Shown here: one piece after another, positions 26,456-35,640 of the stretch
Layout of the letters: the number at the start of each line of letters is the position of its first letter
Position numbering within the stretch: the first letter of the stretch is position 1
Source: Bacillus sp. N1-1
GTDB taxonomy: Bacteria > Bacillota > Bacilli > Bacillales > Guptibacillaceae
Length of the DNA: 64,000 bases
Direction: 5' to 3'
Assembly: GCF_009818105.1 (NCBI RefSeq)
Contig: NZ_CP046564.1
Location: forward strand, 3,906,001-3,970,000
Program-made: the position numbers and the translations under genes
Notes under the pieces: model-generated
Database searches by the model: none
Told to the model about the DNA's origin: nothing
Seen by the model: the letters and a program-made list of their open reading frames with translations, nothing else

Positions 26456-27070
26456 ATGACAAATGCTTCGAGTGCTTTTTATAGTTTTTTTGAGTGGGTT
26501 ACTAAACTAGCTCTTCTCAATCTATTATGGATCCTTTTTTCATTAATAGGAGGTGTTCTATTTGGAATCTTCCCTTCTACACTCGCCATGTTTGCTGTTA
26601 TTAGAAAATGGTTACAAGGAGATACACAGATTTCAATCCGAAAATCATTTTGGCATTACTATAAAGCCGATTTCTGGAAAGGAAATGTTCTAGGAGCCAT
26701 TCTCTATTTATTAATTGGCATCATCTGTATCGATTTATTTTACATCAAGCAGATGCATCCAGCCCAATGGACTTACATTCCTTTGTTCGTGTTTATTCTA
26801 TTAGTTGGATTAGTTTTCTTATATATTTTCCCTACCTTTGTTCATTTTGAAATCAGGCTAAGTACTGTCTTTAAAAATACGTTTTTGATTATGTTAATTA
26901 GTCCCTTAACAACATTAGTAATGATCATTTGTCTAACGTCTTTCTATTTTATTATTAAACTCATTCCTGCTTTAGCATTTATATTTGGTGGAAGCGCCAC
27001 GGCTTTCATTCTTATGTGGCTATCGCTACATGCCTTTTCAAAATTAAAAAGAAAAAAACCTCTATCCTAA
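26456..27070 (+). CDS. DUF624 (YesL-like) membrane protein
   Basis: A 204-residue protein with five or six membrane helices. The N-terminal LALLNLLWILFSLIGGVLFGIFPST and GDTQISIRKSFWHYYKADFWKGN are characteristic of DUF624/YesL proteins. The family commonly sits beside carbohydrate ABC importers and glycosidases in Firmicutes, but its biochemical role is unknown. GGGAGG lies 9 nt before the ATG at 26456; an ATG five bases earlier is out of frame. It lies between xylA and the xylose symporter, on the same strand as the latter but separated from it by the XylR-controlled promoter. Confidence 0.8.
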   Translation: MTNASSAFYSFFEWVTKLALLNLLWILFSLIGGVLFGIFPSTLAMFAVIRKWLQGDTQISIRKSFWHYYKADFWKGNVLGAILYLLIGIICIDLFYIKQMHPAQWTYIPLFVFILLVGLVFLYIFPTFVHFEIRLSTVFKNTFLIMLISPLTTLVMIICLTSFYFIIKLIPALAFIFGGSATAFILMWLSLHAFSKLKRKKPLS

Positions 27071-27141
27071 AATTTTTATTTCATATCATAGAACAAGCAA
27101 GCCATTACCCCTAGTTTCAAATTCGTATAAAAATCACCCTC

Positions 27142-27208
27142 TAGTTTGTTTATCCACTATACAAACTAAGGAACCTCTGATAAAATGAAAACATTGCAAG
27201 CGATTTCA
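27142..27208 (+). promoter_or_regulatory. XylR operator, promoter and cre of the xylose symporter gene
   Basis: The operator core GTTTATCCACTATACAAAC spans 27148-27166, inside the longer inverted repeat TAGTTTGT...ACAAACTA (27142-27168). Its TATACA (27158-27163) is the -35, 17 nt before TAAAAT (27181-27186). TTGCAAGCGATTTCA (27194-27208) is a perfect cre at about the start of transcription. The architecture equals that of xylA and the ABC operon. Confidence 0.85.
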
Positions 27209-27222
27209 TTCGAAGGGAGGAA

Positions 27223-27243
27223 AGAGTAGGCATTTTCTACTCT
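27223..27243 (+). promoter_or_regulatory. Hairpin between Shine-Dalgarno and start codon
   Basis: GGAGG (27216-27220) is 30 nt from the ATG at 27251, too far for normal initiation. In between, AGAGTAG pairs with CTACTCT around GCATTTT. Folding leaves an effective spacing of 9 nt (AA plus GAAAAAA). No alternative in-frame start exists because a TAG lies at 27227. Confidence 0.6.
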
Positions 27244-27250
27244 GAAAAAA

Positions 27251-28660
27251 ATGAAACTGAGGCAAAACATCTACATTATGTTAATCACCCTTGTCGCAAC
27301 TTTAGGAGGGCTTTTATTCGGTTACGACACGGCCGTCATTTCTGGAGCAGAAGGGTCACTACAAACGTACTTCTCAGATCATTTACATCTAAGCTCGCTA
27401 GTTCACGGACTTACTGTATCAAGCGCGCTGATTGGGTGTATCATCGGTGGGGTTTTATCAGGATATTTCTCCAAGAAGATTGGTAGAAAGTATTCTCTTA
27501 TTCTAGCCGCTGTACTCTTTTTGTTATCAGCTCTCGGCTCAGCTTATCCCGAATTTTTGTTTTTTAGCTATGGCGATGAGCCGACTTATTCTTTGCTAAT
27601 TATGTTTAATCTTTATAGAATCATAGGTGGAATCGGCGTTGGATTAGCCTCAGCTGTTGCTCCAATGTATATTGGAGAAATCGCTCCATCTAACATAAGA
27701 GGAACGTTGGTATCTCTTAACCAATTCGCTATTATTTTCGGAATGCTCGTCGTCTATTTCGTTAACTGGGGCATTGCTAAGGGGCAGCCTCTAGAATGGA
27801 TGAATGATATAGGCTGGAGATATATGTTTGCTTCGGAAGCCATCCCGGCTCTATTATTCTTGTTGCTATTGTTTACAGTGCCAAAGACACCAAGGTATCT
27901 CGTTTCTATCAATAAAAATGAGGAAGCGTTTGCTATCCTTTCAAAAATTCACGATCAGACGATGGCTAAGGCAACACTCTATGAGATAAAAAATTCATTT
28001 GACACGAATAAAGCGAAACTCTTTGCTTTTGGGAAAACCATCGTATTTGTAGGTATTTTGTTATCCATTTTCCAACAGTTTGTTGGGATAAATGTCGCTC
28101 TCTATTATGCACCACGAATCTTTGAAAGCATGGGAGCAGCAAGAGACGCCTCAATGGTCCAGACGATTATCATGGGACTAGTCAATGTTATCTTTACGAT
28201 TATCGCCATCTTAACTGTTGACAAATGGGGCAGAAAACCTCTTCTCATTGTAGGCTCAATCGGTATGACGATCGGAATGTTCGGCGTAGCTGGAATGGCT
28301 TTCTCTGGCATTATCGGTATCGCCACATTAGTCTTCATTATTATTTATACAGCTTCCTTTATGATGTCCTGGGGCCCGATCGTTTGGGTGTTAATTTCAG
28401 AAATTTTCCCTAATAAAATCCGAGGACAAGCAGTCGCGATCGCTGTTGCGGCTCAATGGGCGGCTAACTACTTAATCTCTTCGACTTATCCAATGATGAT
28501 GGAAGTAAGCGGTGGTCTTACATACTCTTTTTATGGCATCATGAGTATTCTATCGGCCATTTTTGTTTGGAAGTTTGTTCCTGAAACAAAAGGAAAGTCA
28601 TTAGAAGAATTAGAGATGCTTCTACGAAAAAAAGGAAATCAGGAAAAGAAATTGGCATAG
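27251..28660 (+). CDS. Sugar porter MFS transporter, probable D-xylose/H+ symporter
   Basis: A 469-residue, 12-helix transporter of the sugar porter family (AraE/XylE/GLUT fold). Signature motifs are LGGLLFGYDTAVISGAEG in helix 1, GxxxSKKIGRKYS between helices 2 and 3, RIIGGIGVGLASAVAPMYIGEIAP, QQFVGINVALYYAP in helix 7, and the C-terminal FVPETKGKSLEELE. XylR and cre sites in its promoter make xylose the likely substrate. The ATG lies 30 nt from the ribosome site with an intervening hairpin. Confidence 0.9.
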   Translation: MKLRQNIYIMLITLVATLGGLLFGYDTAVISGAEGSLQTYFSDHLHLSSLVHGLTVSSALIGCIIGGVLSGYFSKKIGRKYSLILAAVLFLLSALGSAYPEFLFFSYGDEPTYSLLIMFNLYRIIGGIGVGLASAVAPMYIGEIAPSNIRGTLVSLNQFAIIFGMLVVYFVNWGIAKGQPLEWMNDIGWRYMFASEAIPALLFLLLLFTVPKTPRYLVSINKNEEAFAILSKIHDQTMAKATLYEIKNSFDTNKAKLFAFGKTIVFVGILLSIFQQFVGINVALYYAPRIFESMGAARDASMVQTIIMGLVNVIFTIIAILTVDKWGRKPLLIVGSIGMTIGMFGVAGMAFSGIIGIATLVFIIIYTASFMMSWGPIVWVLISEIFPNKIRGQAVAIAVAAQWAANYLISSTYPMMMEVSGGLTYSFYGIMSILSAIFVWKFVPETKGKSLEELEMLLRKKGNQEKKLA

Positions 28661-28667
28661 TCATTAT

Positions 28668-28697
28668 GAAAGCTCCTCACTTATGTGGGGAGCTTTC
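28668..28697 (+). terminator. Hairpin after the symporter gene
   Basis: GAAAGCTCCTCAC pairs with GTGGGGAGCTTTC (one G-T pair) around TTAT, 7 nt past the stop. There is no T tract, so termination may be inefficient. Confidence 0.55.
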
Positions 28698-28723
28698 TAA
28701 TGACAGTACCTTTCCCCTTTTCG

Positions 28724-28761
28724 CAAAAGTAAAGGACGAAACCACATTGGCTTCGTCCTTT
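28724..28761 (-). terminator. Intrinsic terminator of the beta-xylosidase operon
   Basis: On the minus strand AAAGGACGAA pairs with TTCGTCCTTT around an 11-nt loop, followed by ACTTTTG. It lies 9 nt past the stop at 28770. Confidence 0.8.
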
Positions 28762-28769
28762 TATCACTT

Positions 28770-30881
28770 TTATTTCGTTTCCTCTAACCACAGAATACTT
28801 GTCACACCGCGTGGATAATATTTACTTCCTATTATTTCACCAGAGATAATCTGATCACTCCAGCTCCAGACAGAAAGTTCCGGATGTGTGAGCCATTTTA
28901 CATGCGCTGCATCCGCTTTTGCTCCATTTTCATCTACATGGTGCAAGATTTCACGAGCAATGAATTGGGAAAGATACACTTTGCTGAGCCAGGAGTTGTT
29001 ACTAGTAGAAGATATTTTCCATCCTCCATCCTCAAACTTACAAACCCCTTCTTGCAATACCGTATCAAGATGTGTTTTTAAAACCTGAATGTATTCTCCG
29101 AATCTACCTTCTGGGTCCAGTGCTTCTTTACAATTCATATAATAAGGAAAAATTAACCCTTCAATGGCCGGAATAATTCTTGAGTCATTATTCTCCCCAA
29201 TCACAGCTGGAATATAGCCCTGCTCCGTCATATGACTTGCCATCGTTTGAGCACTTTTTTCTGCTTGTTTTCCAGCTAATGTTGCCAGCTCATGTTCACC
29301 TTGATCAGAAAAAATCTTTTCAAGCGCGACATATGCCGCCCACATTTTCCCTCCAAGGTATATATTATTTCTAGCCTGTCCTAAGGACACGTCCAAACTA
29401 TCATACGTAGTAATTTCTGCCCCGCCCATCACACGACTTGAATCAAGCCCGATCAGCCCATTGCGCTGATCAGGATCTGGATGGTCGCGATGAACCATGC
29501 TCTCGAGACAGCTTTTGAAAACACTAATATTCTCCAACAACCACTCTTTATCATGCGTTTGTTCACTATAAACTGAAGCAGTAAGTACCCAGTTAATCAG
29601 CTGCTCCCCTGTCATATGAGAGAAACACCCATCAATTCCGTATACTTCATAAGAAGAATAGTGTGGTCGACTGATCGTATTCGCTACGCCCATATCATGA
29701 GTGAAGCTTATCCCACCTGGATACAGCTTCTCGTCATTCGGAAAACGAACTTGATCTTCATAACTGAATCGATCAACGAACATATCTAATTCATTCTTCA
29801 CTGTCCATGGATTCATTTTCATCTCAAAAAACAACTGATCGACTGTTAAATCAAACGTATTCATCATTCGATACTCGCCTTCGTTAACTACCCAGAAAGG
29901 CTTCCCATCACGTTCGAGCAGCTGAGTATTCCCATAATAGCTTCGGATAGCATGGGCCATCATGAACTTCTGATCGTTCGATAAATTCGCTTCACTAATC
30001 ATCGCATTACTTTTTAGTGCCCGCTGTTTCAACTCATTAAAATTCGCCAAAGCATATTCAGCGACACTTTCTATGTTTGGAAAGAATTTTGTGTAGTAAT
30101 AGGAAGTATCCATTCCTGCTGTTACAATTCCACCTCGATAGAAGCAGATCGCAAATTGATACGTCGCTTTTTCCCCCGCTGGAACATCGGCGATCAGCGT
30201 CCCTACCGGTCCAAGACCAAACGTCCAATTCTCCTCGTATGGAGTCGTCAAGATATTCTCCATACTAAAATGCATCGCTGACTTCGTTTGATCCTTCTTA
30301 CTTACAATGGCCGTTATTCTTCCTTCAGCAATACCGGACAGTTCTTCTGTCGTATCATCTAATCGACGCATCGAAGAATAAGGATCACTTCCTTCATAGC
30401 CAAAAAAGGCACGGCGCTTTTTCTCTCCCTTTGTATTATCAATGGTTAATTCAGCAAGCACTGCTGGGACAAGCGTTCGTTTCAGCTCCTCCTCGCCTGC
30501 TTCTTCTGGATCCTCTACAGGTTGAACCTGTGAATACACCGTAAAAGTTAAATCGCCAGCCTTCCACGTATCTGTCCCCAATTGAAAATCTCGTTCAACT
30601 TGATCATTCGGAAAAGGATGAATGATCTCTGGCTTGTCTGGATCAGGATCCGGGTTCTCGATATCATACCGTTTGCTCTCATCTTCATTCGTCCCAAAGA
30701 ATGGGAGGGCATCATAATGACCTTCTTGCGTCAATGATTCCAGCCCTACATAAATGTTTTTTCTCGGTGAACGCCCAAGTTCTAAATCTAGTCCACCACC
30801 ATTACCTCCAAACCCTAATGTAAAACTTGAAAAAGCGCCGATCGGTGAATGATGAGCATTAAAAAAATTGTTTTCTGGCAT
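28770..30881 (-). CDS. xynB: GH52 beta-xylosidase
   Basis: A 703-residue intracellular enzyme closely matching my recollection of Geobacillus stearothermophilus XynB2 (GH52, 705 residues) along its whole length, from FFNAHHSP to KYYPRGVTSILWLEE. By alignment the nucleophile is Glu334 in NEGEYRMMN and the acid/base is Asp494 in TTYDSLD. It should release xylose from xylobiose and short xylo-oligosaccharides with retention of configuration. There is no signal peptide. It is the last gene after an ABC importer, so oligosaccharides would be imported intact and cut inside. Confidence 0.95.
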   Translation of the reverse strand: MPENNFFNAHHSPIGAFSSFTLGFGGNGGGLDLELGRSPRKNIYVGLESLTQEGHYDALPFFGTNEDESKRYDIENPDPDPDKPEIIHPFPNDQVERDFQLGTDTWKAGDLTFTVYSQVQPVEDPEEAGEEELKRTLVPAVLAELTIDNTKGEKKRRAFFGYEGSDPYSSMRRLDDTTEELSGIAEGRITAIVSKKDQTKSAMHFSMENILTTPYEENWTFGLGPVGTLIADVPAGEKATYQFAICFYRGGIVTAGMDTSYYYTKFFPNIESVAEYALANFNELKQRALKSNAMISEANLSNDQKFMMAHAIRSYYGNTQLLERDGKPFWVVNEGEYRMMNTFDLTVDQLFFEMKMNPWTVKNELDMFVDRFSYEDQVRFPNDEKLYPGGISFTHDMGVANTISRPHYSSYEVYGIDGCFSHMTGEQLINWVLTASVYSEQTHDKEWLLENISVFKSCLESMVHRDHPDPDQRNGLIGLDSSRVMGGAEITTYDSLDVSLGQARNNIYLGGKMWAAYVALEKIFSDQGEHELATLAGKQAEKSAQTMASHMTEQGYIPAVIGENNDSRIIPAIEGLIFPYYMNCKEALDPEGRFGEYIQVLKTHLDTVLQEGVCKFEDGGWKISSTSNNSWLSKVYLSQFIAREILHHVDENGAKADAAHVKWLTHPELSVWSWSDQIISGEIIGSKYYPRGVTSILWLEETK

Positions 30882-30909
30882 GGCTATCCCTCTCTTTTCC
30901 TAAAATAGG

Positions 30910-31731
30910 CTATCCTTTAACTGCACTTGATGAAATACCTTCCACAACTTTGTTACTGAAAAAGATAAACGCGATTAAAATTGGTAACACACTAATTATT
31001 AACGTGGCGCCAATTGCTCCCCAATCCGTCATATACTGACCGATGAAATTTTGAATACCTACCGTTAACGTTTTGTACTTATCTGAACTAATAAACGTAT
31101 TAACAAATACAAACTCATTCCAGTTATAAATCATATTGATAATAACGGTTGTAGACATAACTGGAATCGTCATTGGCAAAATAATTCTAAAAAACAACCG
31201 ATGAATAGAACAACCATCAATGATCGCTGCTTCTTCGATTTCACGGGGTAACGTATAATAAAACCCTAGTAAAATCATCATTGTAATCGGTAAATTATAG
31301 GCTGTATAAGTGATGACAATAGACAATGGGTGGTCAATTAAATTCACATTTAAAAACATATTAAACAACGGAATGAGAGCGGAATGAATCGGAATCATTA
31401 AACCAACCATAAATAACCCCAGCACTAGTTTGCTTAATTTCCAATTCAGTCTCGTAATCGCGAAAGTAGCCATACTTGCTAATAGCACCGTTAATAGAAT
31501 GGCTACCGCTGTAATCCACACACTATTGAAGAAATAGAGACCAATCCCCCCATCCCAAACTTTCTGATAGTTTTCCCAGTTAAACTCCTTAGGAAAGGAA
31601 AAGGGAGAGCCCGAGAAGATCTCTTGATTATCTTTAAGCGAGAATAAGAACAACCAGATAATCGGATAGATTTGGAACACGGCAACGATCCCTAAGCAAA
31701 GATAGAGTAAAACATAACCAAATCGATTCAT
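30910..31731 (-). CDS. Carbohydrate ABC transporter permease (MalG type), xylo-oligosaccharide system
   Basis: A 273-residue permease with six helices and the EAA loop EAAIIDGCSIHRLFFRIILP. The C-terminus ends GISSSAVKG as in CUT1 permeases. I chose the ATG at 31731, with AGGAGG at a 9-nt spacing; the open frame continues to 31764 but would overlap the upstream gene without a better ribosome site. It lies between the MalF-type permease and the GH52 gene. Confidence 0.88.
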   Translation of the reverse strand: MNRFGYVLLYLCLGIVAVFQIYPIIWLFLFSLKDNQEIFSGSPFSFPKEFNWENYQKVWDGGIGLYFFNSVWITAVAILLTVLLASMATFAITRLNWKLSKLVLGLFMVGLMIPIHSALIPLFNMFLNVNLIDHPLSIVITYTAYNLPITMMILLGFYYTLPREIEEAAIIDGCSIHRLFFRIILPMTIPVMSTTVIINMIYNWNEFVFVNTFISSDKYKTLTVGIQNFIGQYMTDWGAIGATLIISVLPILIAFIFFSNKVVEGISSSAVKG

Positions 31732-31744
31732 ATAATGGGTCCTC

Positions 31745-32623
31745 CTAATACTGGATATTTTCACCAGATTCCGTTAATTTCCGAATGATGAGTGTCACGA
31801 CCAAGGTGATGAGAAGAAGCATAAAACCTACCGCACTTCCATAACCAAACTCATAATTTGAAAAAGCCAATTTATACATATAGGAGGCCATAACTTCACT
31901 AGCCCCATTCGGTCCCCCACCAGTCATCACATAGATGAGATCAAAATATTTTAAAGAACCAACAATGGCAAGCACAATTGTTACTTTTACCACGCCCATA
32001 ATAAGAGGAAGCTTGATTTTATAAGCGATTTGCAGAGCAGATGCTCCATCAATTCTCGCAGCTTCAATGATGGAATCTGGAATATTCTTGAGAGCAGCAT
32101 AATAGATCAATATGTAAAACCCTGCATATTGCCATAGAATTGGTATAAAAATGGCATATAATACGAGCGTAGGCTCCGCTAGCCATGAAGGCGGATTCTC
32201 GATTCCGATCCCAATAAGAATACTGTTTAGAATCCCATTGCTTGGATTGTAGACTTTAATCCATAGCTGGGCGATCGCAACAGAAGAGAGAAGCATGGGG
32301 ATCAAATAAATTTTCCTCAATAGATCGGCACCTTTTATTTTTGATACGAGGATAAGAGAAATGGCCAGGTAAATAACCAAACTAAGTGTTGAAAACAATG
32401 CAAGAAGAAAAGAATGCAGAGCACTGTCCCAAAACTTACCATCTTGAATAACATTCACGTAATTATCCATCCCAATAAATTTCATTGCACTTATGCCATC
32501 CCAGTCCATTAACCCATAATACCCACTTAATAGTAACGGTATGAAAATCAGAATCCCTATTAGTAACAGAGATGGTAGAACGTACAATGCAATGACAAAC
32601 TTATTTGACATAACTTTATTCAT
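31745..32623 (-). CDS. Sugar ABC transporter permease (MalF type), xylo-oligosaccharide system
   Basis: A 292-residue permease with about six helices. The EAA loop is EAARIDGASALQIAYKIKLP, and MTGGGPNGASEVMASYMYK is the conserved C-terminal region. The ATG at 32623 has GGAG 8 nt upstream, better than the GTG at 32629. A 213-bp gap with a terminator-like hairpin separates it from the binding-protein gene, a common way to make more binding protein than permease. Confidence 0.88.
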   Translation of the reverse strand: MNKVMSNKFVIALYVLPSLLLIGILIFIPLLLSGYYGLMDWDGISAMKFIGMDNYVNVIQDGKFWDSALHSFLLALFSTLSLVIYLAISLILVSKIKGADLLRKIYLIPMLLSSVAIAQLWIKVYNPSNGILNSILIGIGIENPPSWLAEPTLVLYAIFIPILWQYAGFYILIYYAALKNIPDSIIEAARIDGASALQIAYKIKLPLIMGVVKVTIVLAIVGSLKYFDLIYVMTGGGPNGASEVMASYMYKLAFSNYEFGYGSAVGFMLLLITLVVTLIIRKLTESGENIQY

Positions 32624-32720
32624 AACCACAACTCCATCTTGTTCAAATTAGAAAACGCACCATACTCACATAAAGATAACGGCCACTTTAATCTCTATGA
32701 AACACAAAAACTATTCTTAA

Positions 32721-32739
32721 GTTTAATCGATAGACAAAG
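32721..32739. promoter_or_regulatory. Weak XylR-operator-like site
   Basis: GTTTAATCGATAGACAAAG shares one good half-site (TAGACAAA) and a partial second with the XylR operators nearby. It lies upstream of the permease pair. No convincing -10 element accompanies it. Confidence 0.35.
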
Positions 32740-32779
32740 TGGTCCGAAGCGTCTCTTTTTTCGAAACCATTGCTAGGAA

Positions 32780-32820
32780 AAAATGAAAGAAACTGGCCTC
32801 ACATACACTAGAGGCCAGCT
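32780..32820 (-). terminator. Terminator/attenuator between binding protein and permease genes
   Basis: On the minus strand CTGGCCTC and GAGGCCAG form a perfect 8-bp stem with a 10-nt loop, then TTTCTTTCATTTTTT. Partial readthrough would set the ratio of binding protein to permeases. Confidence 0.78.
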
Positions 32821-32836
32821 ACACTTTTCTATCTCG

Positions 32837-34138
32837 TTACTCAGAATCTGAAAGAGCTTCCTCATGCAACTTCGCAAACTCTTCAGGTGTAATTTCTCCT
32901 CCGAACAGCGCCTGAATAGCATCAAGGTGAACCTGTGCCACTTCTGGACTCATCTGCACATCAGCAAACAAAGTGATATTGCTAGCTTCATTCAATTCAT
33001 TGAGTACTTCGTTATACATCTCTGGAAGCTCTACGTTGTCACTATTTACTTTTGTTGCAGGAATAACGCCCGCTTCTTCTACAGACTTCTCTCCCCACTT
33101 TTCTACAAAAAACTTAACAAATTCCTTCGATTCTTCTTTCACATCTGAGTTTTCTGCTACAAAGAGGCCAACACCTGGTCCACCAACAAAACTATTTTCA
33201 TCCCCGTTCCCTTCTACGGTTGGAAATTTAAAGAAGTCAACTGAATCTCTAAACTCCTGAGGTACATCTTCATTTGTTGTATAGTTTGGTAGATCCCATG
33301 TCGCGATTAAATACATAGCAGCCTGGCTATTCATAAACATACTTTTGGCTTCCTCATCGGACAGGCCATTAAATCCTTTCTCAAATGCTCCCATGTCCAC
33401 AAGGTTTTGAACTTTTTCTGCAGCTGATACTAAAGCCGAGTCTTCAAAAGTGCCGGAACGATCAATGGCTTTCGTTAGTACGTCTGATCCCCCAATTCGA
33501 TCTGCAAGATACATGTACCACAATGAACCAGTCCATCTATCTTTATTACCTAATGCGATTGGTTCCACATTATTTTCTTTCAATGTTTTTACTACGTTCT
33601 CTAATTCTTCATACGTTTTCGGCGCCTCAAGACCATACTTCTCAAAAATCGCTTTGTTATAGAAAACGGTCGCAATATTTAATTCAAGCGGAAGACCGTA
33701 CGTCTTTCCATTAATTGCGTATGCTTCAGTTGTACCTGCAACAAATTCATCTTTCAATCCATCATCGAGAATATCGTCTAGCGGCGCAAACATCTCACCA
33801 TCTACATAAGGCTCCAAAAACCCTGCTGGCCATGTCATTCCTACATCAGGTAGCTGTTCTGATGTAGACAAAACTTTTAACTTATCTTTGTATTGTTCAT
33901 TACTAAGCACTTCAAGGTTAACTTTCACATCCGGGTTTTCTTTTTCAAAATCTGAAATGATTTCGCTTACAATTCTGTTGTGATCTTTCGAACTTCCTTC
34001 AGGCCAAAGGTGCATGAAATCAATCGTTTTCGTATCACCACTGGCTTCTTCATTACTGCTAGAAGAAGCACACCCTGTAGCTAGTAGGACCGCGAATAAA
34101 ACCATCGTAAAGATTGTAACCGCTTTCTTATAACCCAT
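32837..34138 (-). CDS. ABC transporter substrate-binding lipoprotein, probable xylo-oligosaccharide binding
   Basis: A 433-residue CUT1 binding protein with a signal peptide ending in ATGC (Cys23 is the lipidation site) and typical domain features (IDFMHLWPEGSSKDHNRIVSEII; VQMSPEVAQVHLDAIQALFGGEITPEEFAKLHEEAL). Operon context with GH52 and a XylR promoter points to xylobiose or longer xylo-oligosaccharides as ligand; this is inference. No ATPase gene is present in the operon. Confidence 0.88.
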   Translation of the reverse strand: MGYKKAVTIFTMVLFAVLLATGCASSSSNEEASGDTKTIDFMHLWPEGSSKDHNRIVSEIISDFEKENPDVKVNLEVLSNEQYKDKLKVLSTSEQLPDVGMTWPAGFLEPYVDGEMFAPLDDILDDGLKDEFVAGTTEAYAINGKTYGLPLELNIATVFYNKAIFEKYGLEAPKTYEELENVVKTLKENNVEPIALGNKDRWTGSLWYMYLADRIGGSDVLTKAIDRSGTFEDSALVSAAEKVQNLVDMGAFEKGFNGLSDEEAKSMFMNSQAAMYLIATWDLPNYTTNEDVPQEFRDSVDFFKFPTVEGNGDENSFVGGPGVGLFVAENSDVKEESKEFVKFFVEKWGEKSVEEAGVIPATKVNSDNVELPEMYNEVLNELNEASNITLFADVQMSPEVAQVHLDAIQALFGGEITPEEFAKLHEEALSDSE

Positions 34139-34181
34139 CTAAAATCCCCCTCAAAATTAATAAACCGCTTTCCGTAAATTT

Positions 34182-34220
34182 AGAATAGCAAAAATACTTC
34201 TGTTTGTCTACTGGATAAAC
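34182..34220 (-). promoter_or_regulatory. XylR operator and promoter of the xylo-oligosaccharide operon
   Basis: Minus strand: the operator GTTTATCCAGTAGACAAAC spans 34220-34202. TAGACA (34210-34205) is the -35, 17 nt before TATTCT (34187-34182). The same operator lies upstream of divergent xylR, whose own -10 may be TAGAAT at 34232-34237. XylR bound here could control both directions. Confidence 0.85.
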
Positions 34221-34270
34221 TAAGTTTATGTTAGAATAATGGTACGAAGCTAAACGAAAAGGGGAACGAA

Positions 34271-35458
34271 ATGAAAATGACACTAAACCACACATGGAAT
34301 CAACACGTCGTGAAAAGAGGGAATAAATCGATCGTATTGCAAGTTATCAAAGACAATACCCCCATTTCACGAGCGGACATAGCAAAAACGACCGGGCTTA
34401 ACAAAAGTACTGTTTCCTCTCTAGTCAGTGAACTCCTTGTTGAAAACTTAATTTATGAATCTGGCCCTGGAGAATCGAGCGGTGGAAGAAGACCTGTCAT
34501 GCTTCTTTTTAATGAGCTTGCCGGTTTTTCGATTGGAATTGACCTGGGTGTAAACTACATGCTAGGCATCTTAACCGATTTAAATGGCAATATTGTCAAA
34601 GAAGAAAAGCTGAATTTCTTTGATTTAACATATGAAAAAATCGAGTCTCAACTCATATCCATGATCAAGAGTCTCTCCATGAACACCCCTTCATGCAAAT
34701 ACGGAGTAGTTGGAATTGGAATTGGTGTACCTGGGATCGTTAATAAAGAAGGCGAAATTTTATTAGCTCCAAACCTAGGCTGGAAGAACATTAATTTAAA
34801 AACCATTATTGAAGATGAGTTTGGTATTCCGGTGATTATTGAAAATGAAGCAAATGCAGGAGCATATGGCGAAAAGAAATTCGGAGTGGGCCACGCTTTT
34901 GATAATATTGTCTATGTGAGTGCTGGAATTGGAATAGGCGTTGGATTGATTTTAAACGGTGAACTTTACCAGGGCCATGACGGATTTTCCGGTGAGATGG
35001 GTCATATGACAATTGATGTGAATGGTCTCGAATGCCGCTGCGGGAATAAGGGCTGCTGGGAATTATACGCCTCAGAGAAAACGTTGATTAACAGAGCCGA
35101 AGAGTTAAAGTTAAACCCGCAAAAAGGGAAAGAACTTTGTTTAGAAGAATTAATGAAACTGGCGGATAAAGATCCTCGCTCTACTCATTTATTTGAAGAA
35201 ATCGGGACTTATTTGGGCATTGGCATTAATAACATCATCAACACTTTTAATCCGGAGCAAGTGATTATAGGCAATAGACTTGCTTCTGCTAAACAATGGC
35301 TTAGAGAACCAGTGAACAAACACATCAAACAACACACACAAAAATTCCAACAAAAAGGACTAAGAGTTGACTTTTCTGAACATTCCACTCATTCTTCAGC
35401 TCTTGGCGTAGTTGCCTTCACAGTAGAGAATTTTTTACAAATAGATTTAGTGAACTAA
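34271..35458 (+). CDS. xylR: Xylose repressor, ROK family
   Basis: A 395-residue ROK-family repressor. The N-terminal helix-turn-helix covers about residues 20-75 (ISRADIAKTTGLNKSTVSSLVSELL, then GESSGGRRPVMLLFN). The sugar kinase-like domain has SIGIDLGVNYMLGILTDLNG, IENEANAGAYGE, GAGIGIGVGLI-type segments and the ROK zinc motif CRCGNKGCWE near residue 256. It should release its operators when xylose binds. AAAAGGGGAACG precedes the ATG. It is divergent from the operon it controls and ends in a strong terminator. Confidence 0.93.
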   Translation: MKMTLNHTWNQHVVKRGNKSIVLQVIKDNTPISRADIAKTTGLNKSTVSSLVSELLVENLIYESGPGESSGGRRPVMLLFNELAGFSIGIDLGVNYMLGILTDLNGNIVKEEKLNFFDLTYEKIESQLISMIKSLSMNTPSCKYGVVGIGIGVPGIVNKEGEILLAPNLGWKNINLKTIIEDEFGIPVIIENEANAGAYGEKKFGVGHAFDNIVYVSAGIGIGVGLILNGELYQGHDGFSGEMGHMTIDVNGLECRCGNKGCWELYASEKTLINRAEELKLNPQKGKELCLEELMKLADKDPRSTHLFEEIGTYLGIGINNIINTFNPEQVIIGNRLASAKQWLREPVNKHIKQHTQKFQQKGLRVDFSEHSTHSSALGVVAFTVENFLQIDLVN

Positions 35459-35466
35459 TATAAAAA

Positions 35467-35503
35467 AAAGGGATTACCATTTAGCAGATGGTATCCCTTT
35501 TTT
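35467..35503 (+). terminator. Intrinsic terminator of xylR
   Basis: AAAGGGATTACCAT pairs with ATGGTATCCCTTT (one bulged T) around TTAGCAG, ending in TTTTTTCG. Confidence 0.85.
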
Positions 35504-35640
35504 CGTTATTTTAGCAAAAGGCTGCATACTACCATGACCACTGACCTCTCCCTCGACATGGCAGGTCATCAATGTTCCGAAGAACGAGTTCTCTAATAGT
35601 CGAGTCTGAATGTCCAATCCATCATTTATTTCATCACTCC
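35474..35640 (-). pseudogene. Possible remnant of a coding sequence beyond galM
   Basis: On the minus strand, in a frame different from galM, a protein-like stretch runs past the galM stop: LDIQTRLLENSFFGTLMTCH, then VEGEVSGHGSMQPFAKITKKG. It has no start or ribosome site of its own and ends inside the xylR terminator stem. It vaguely resembles the C-terminal region of proline racemase-like proteins, but I cannot assign it. Confidence 0.25.
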
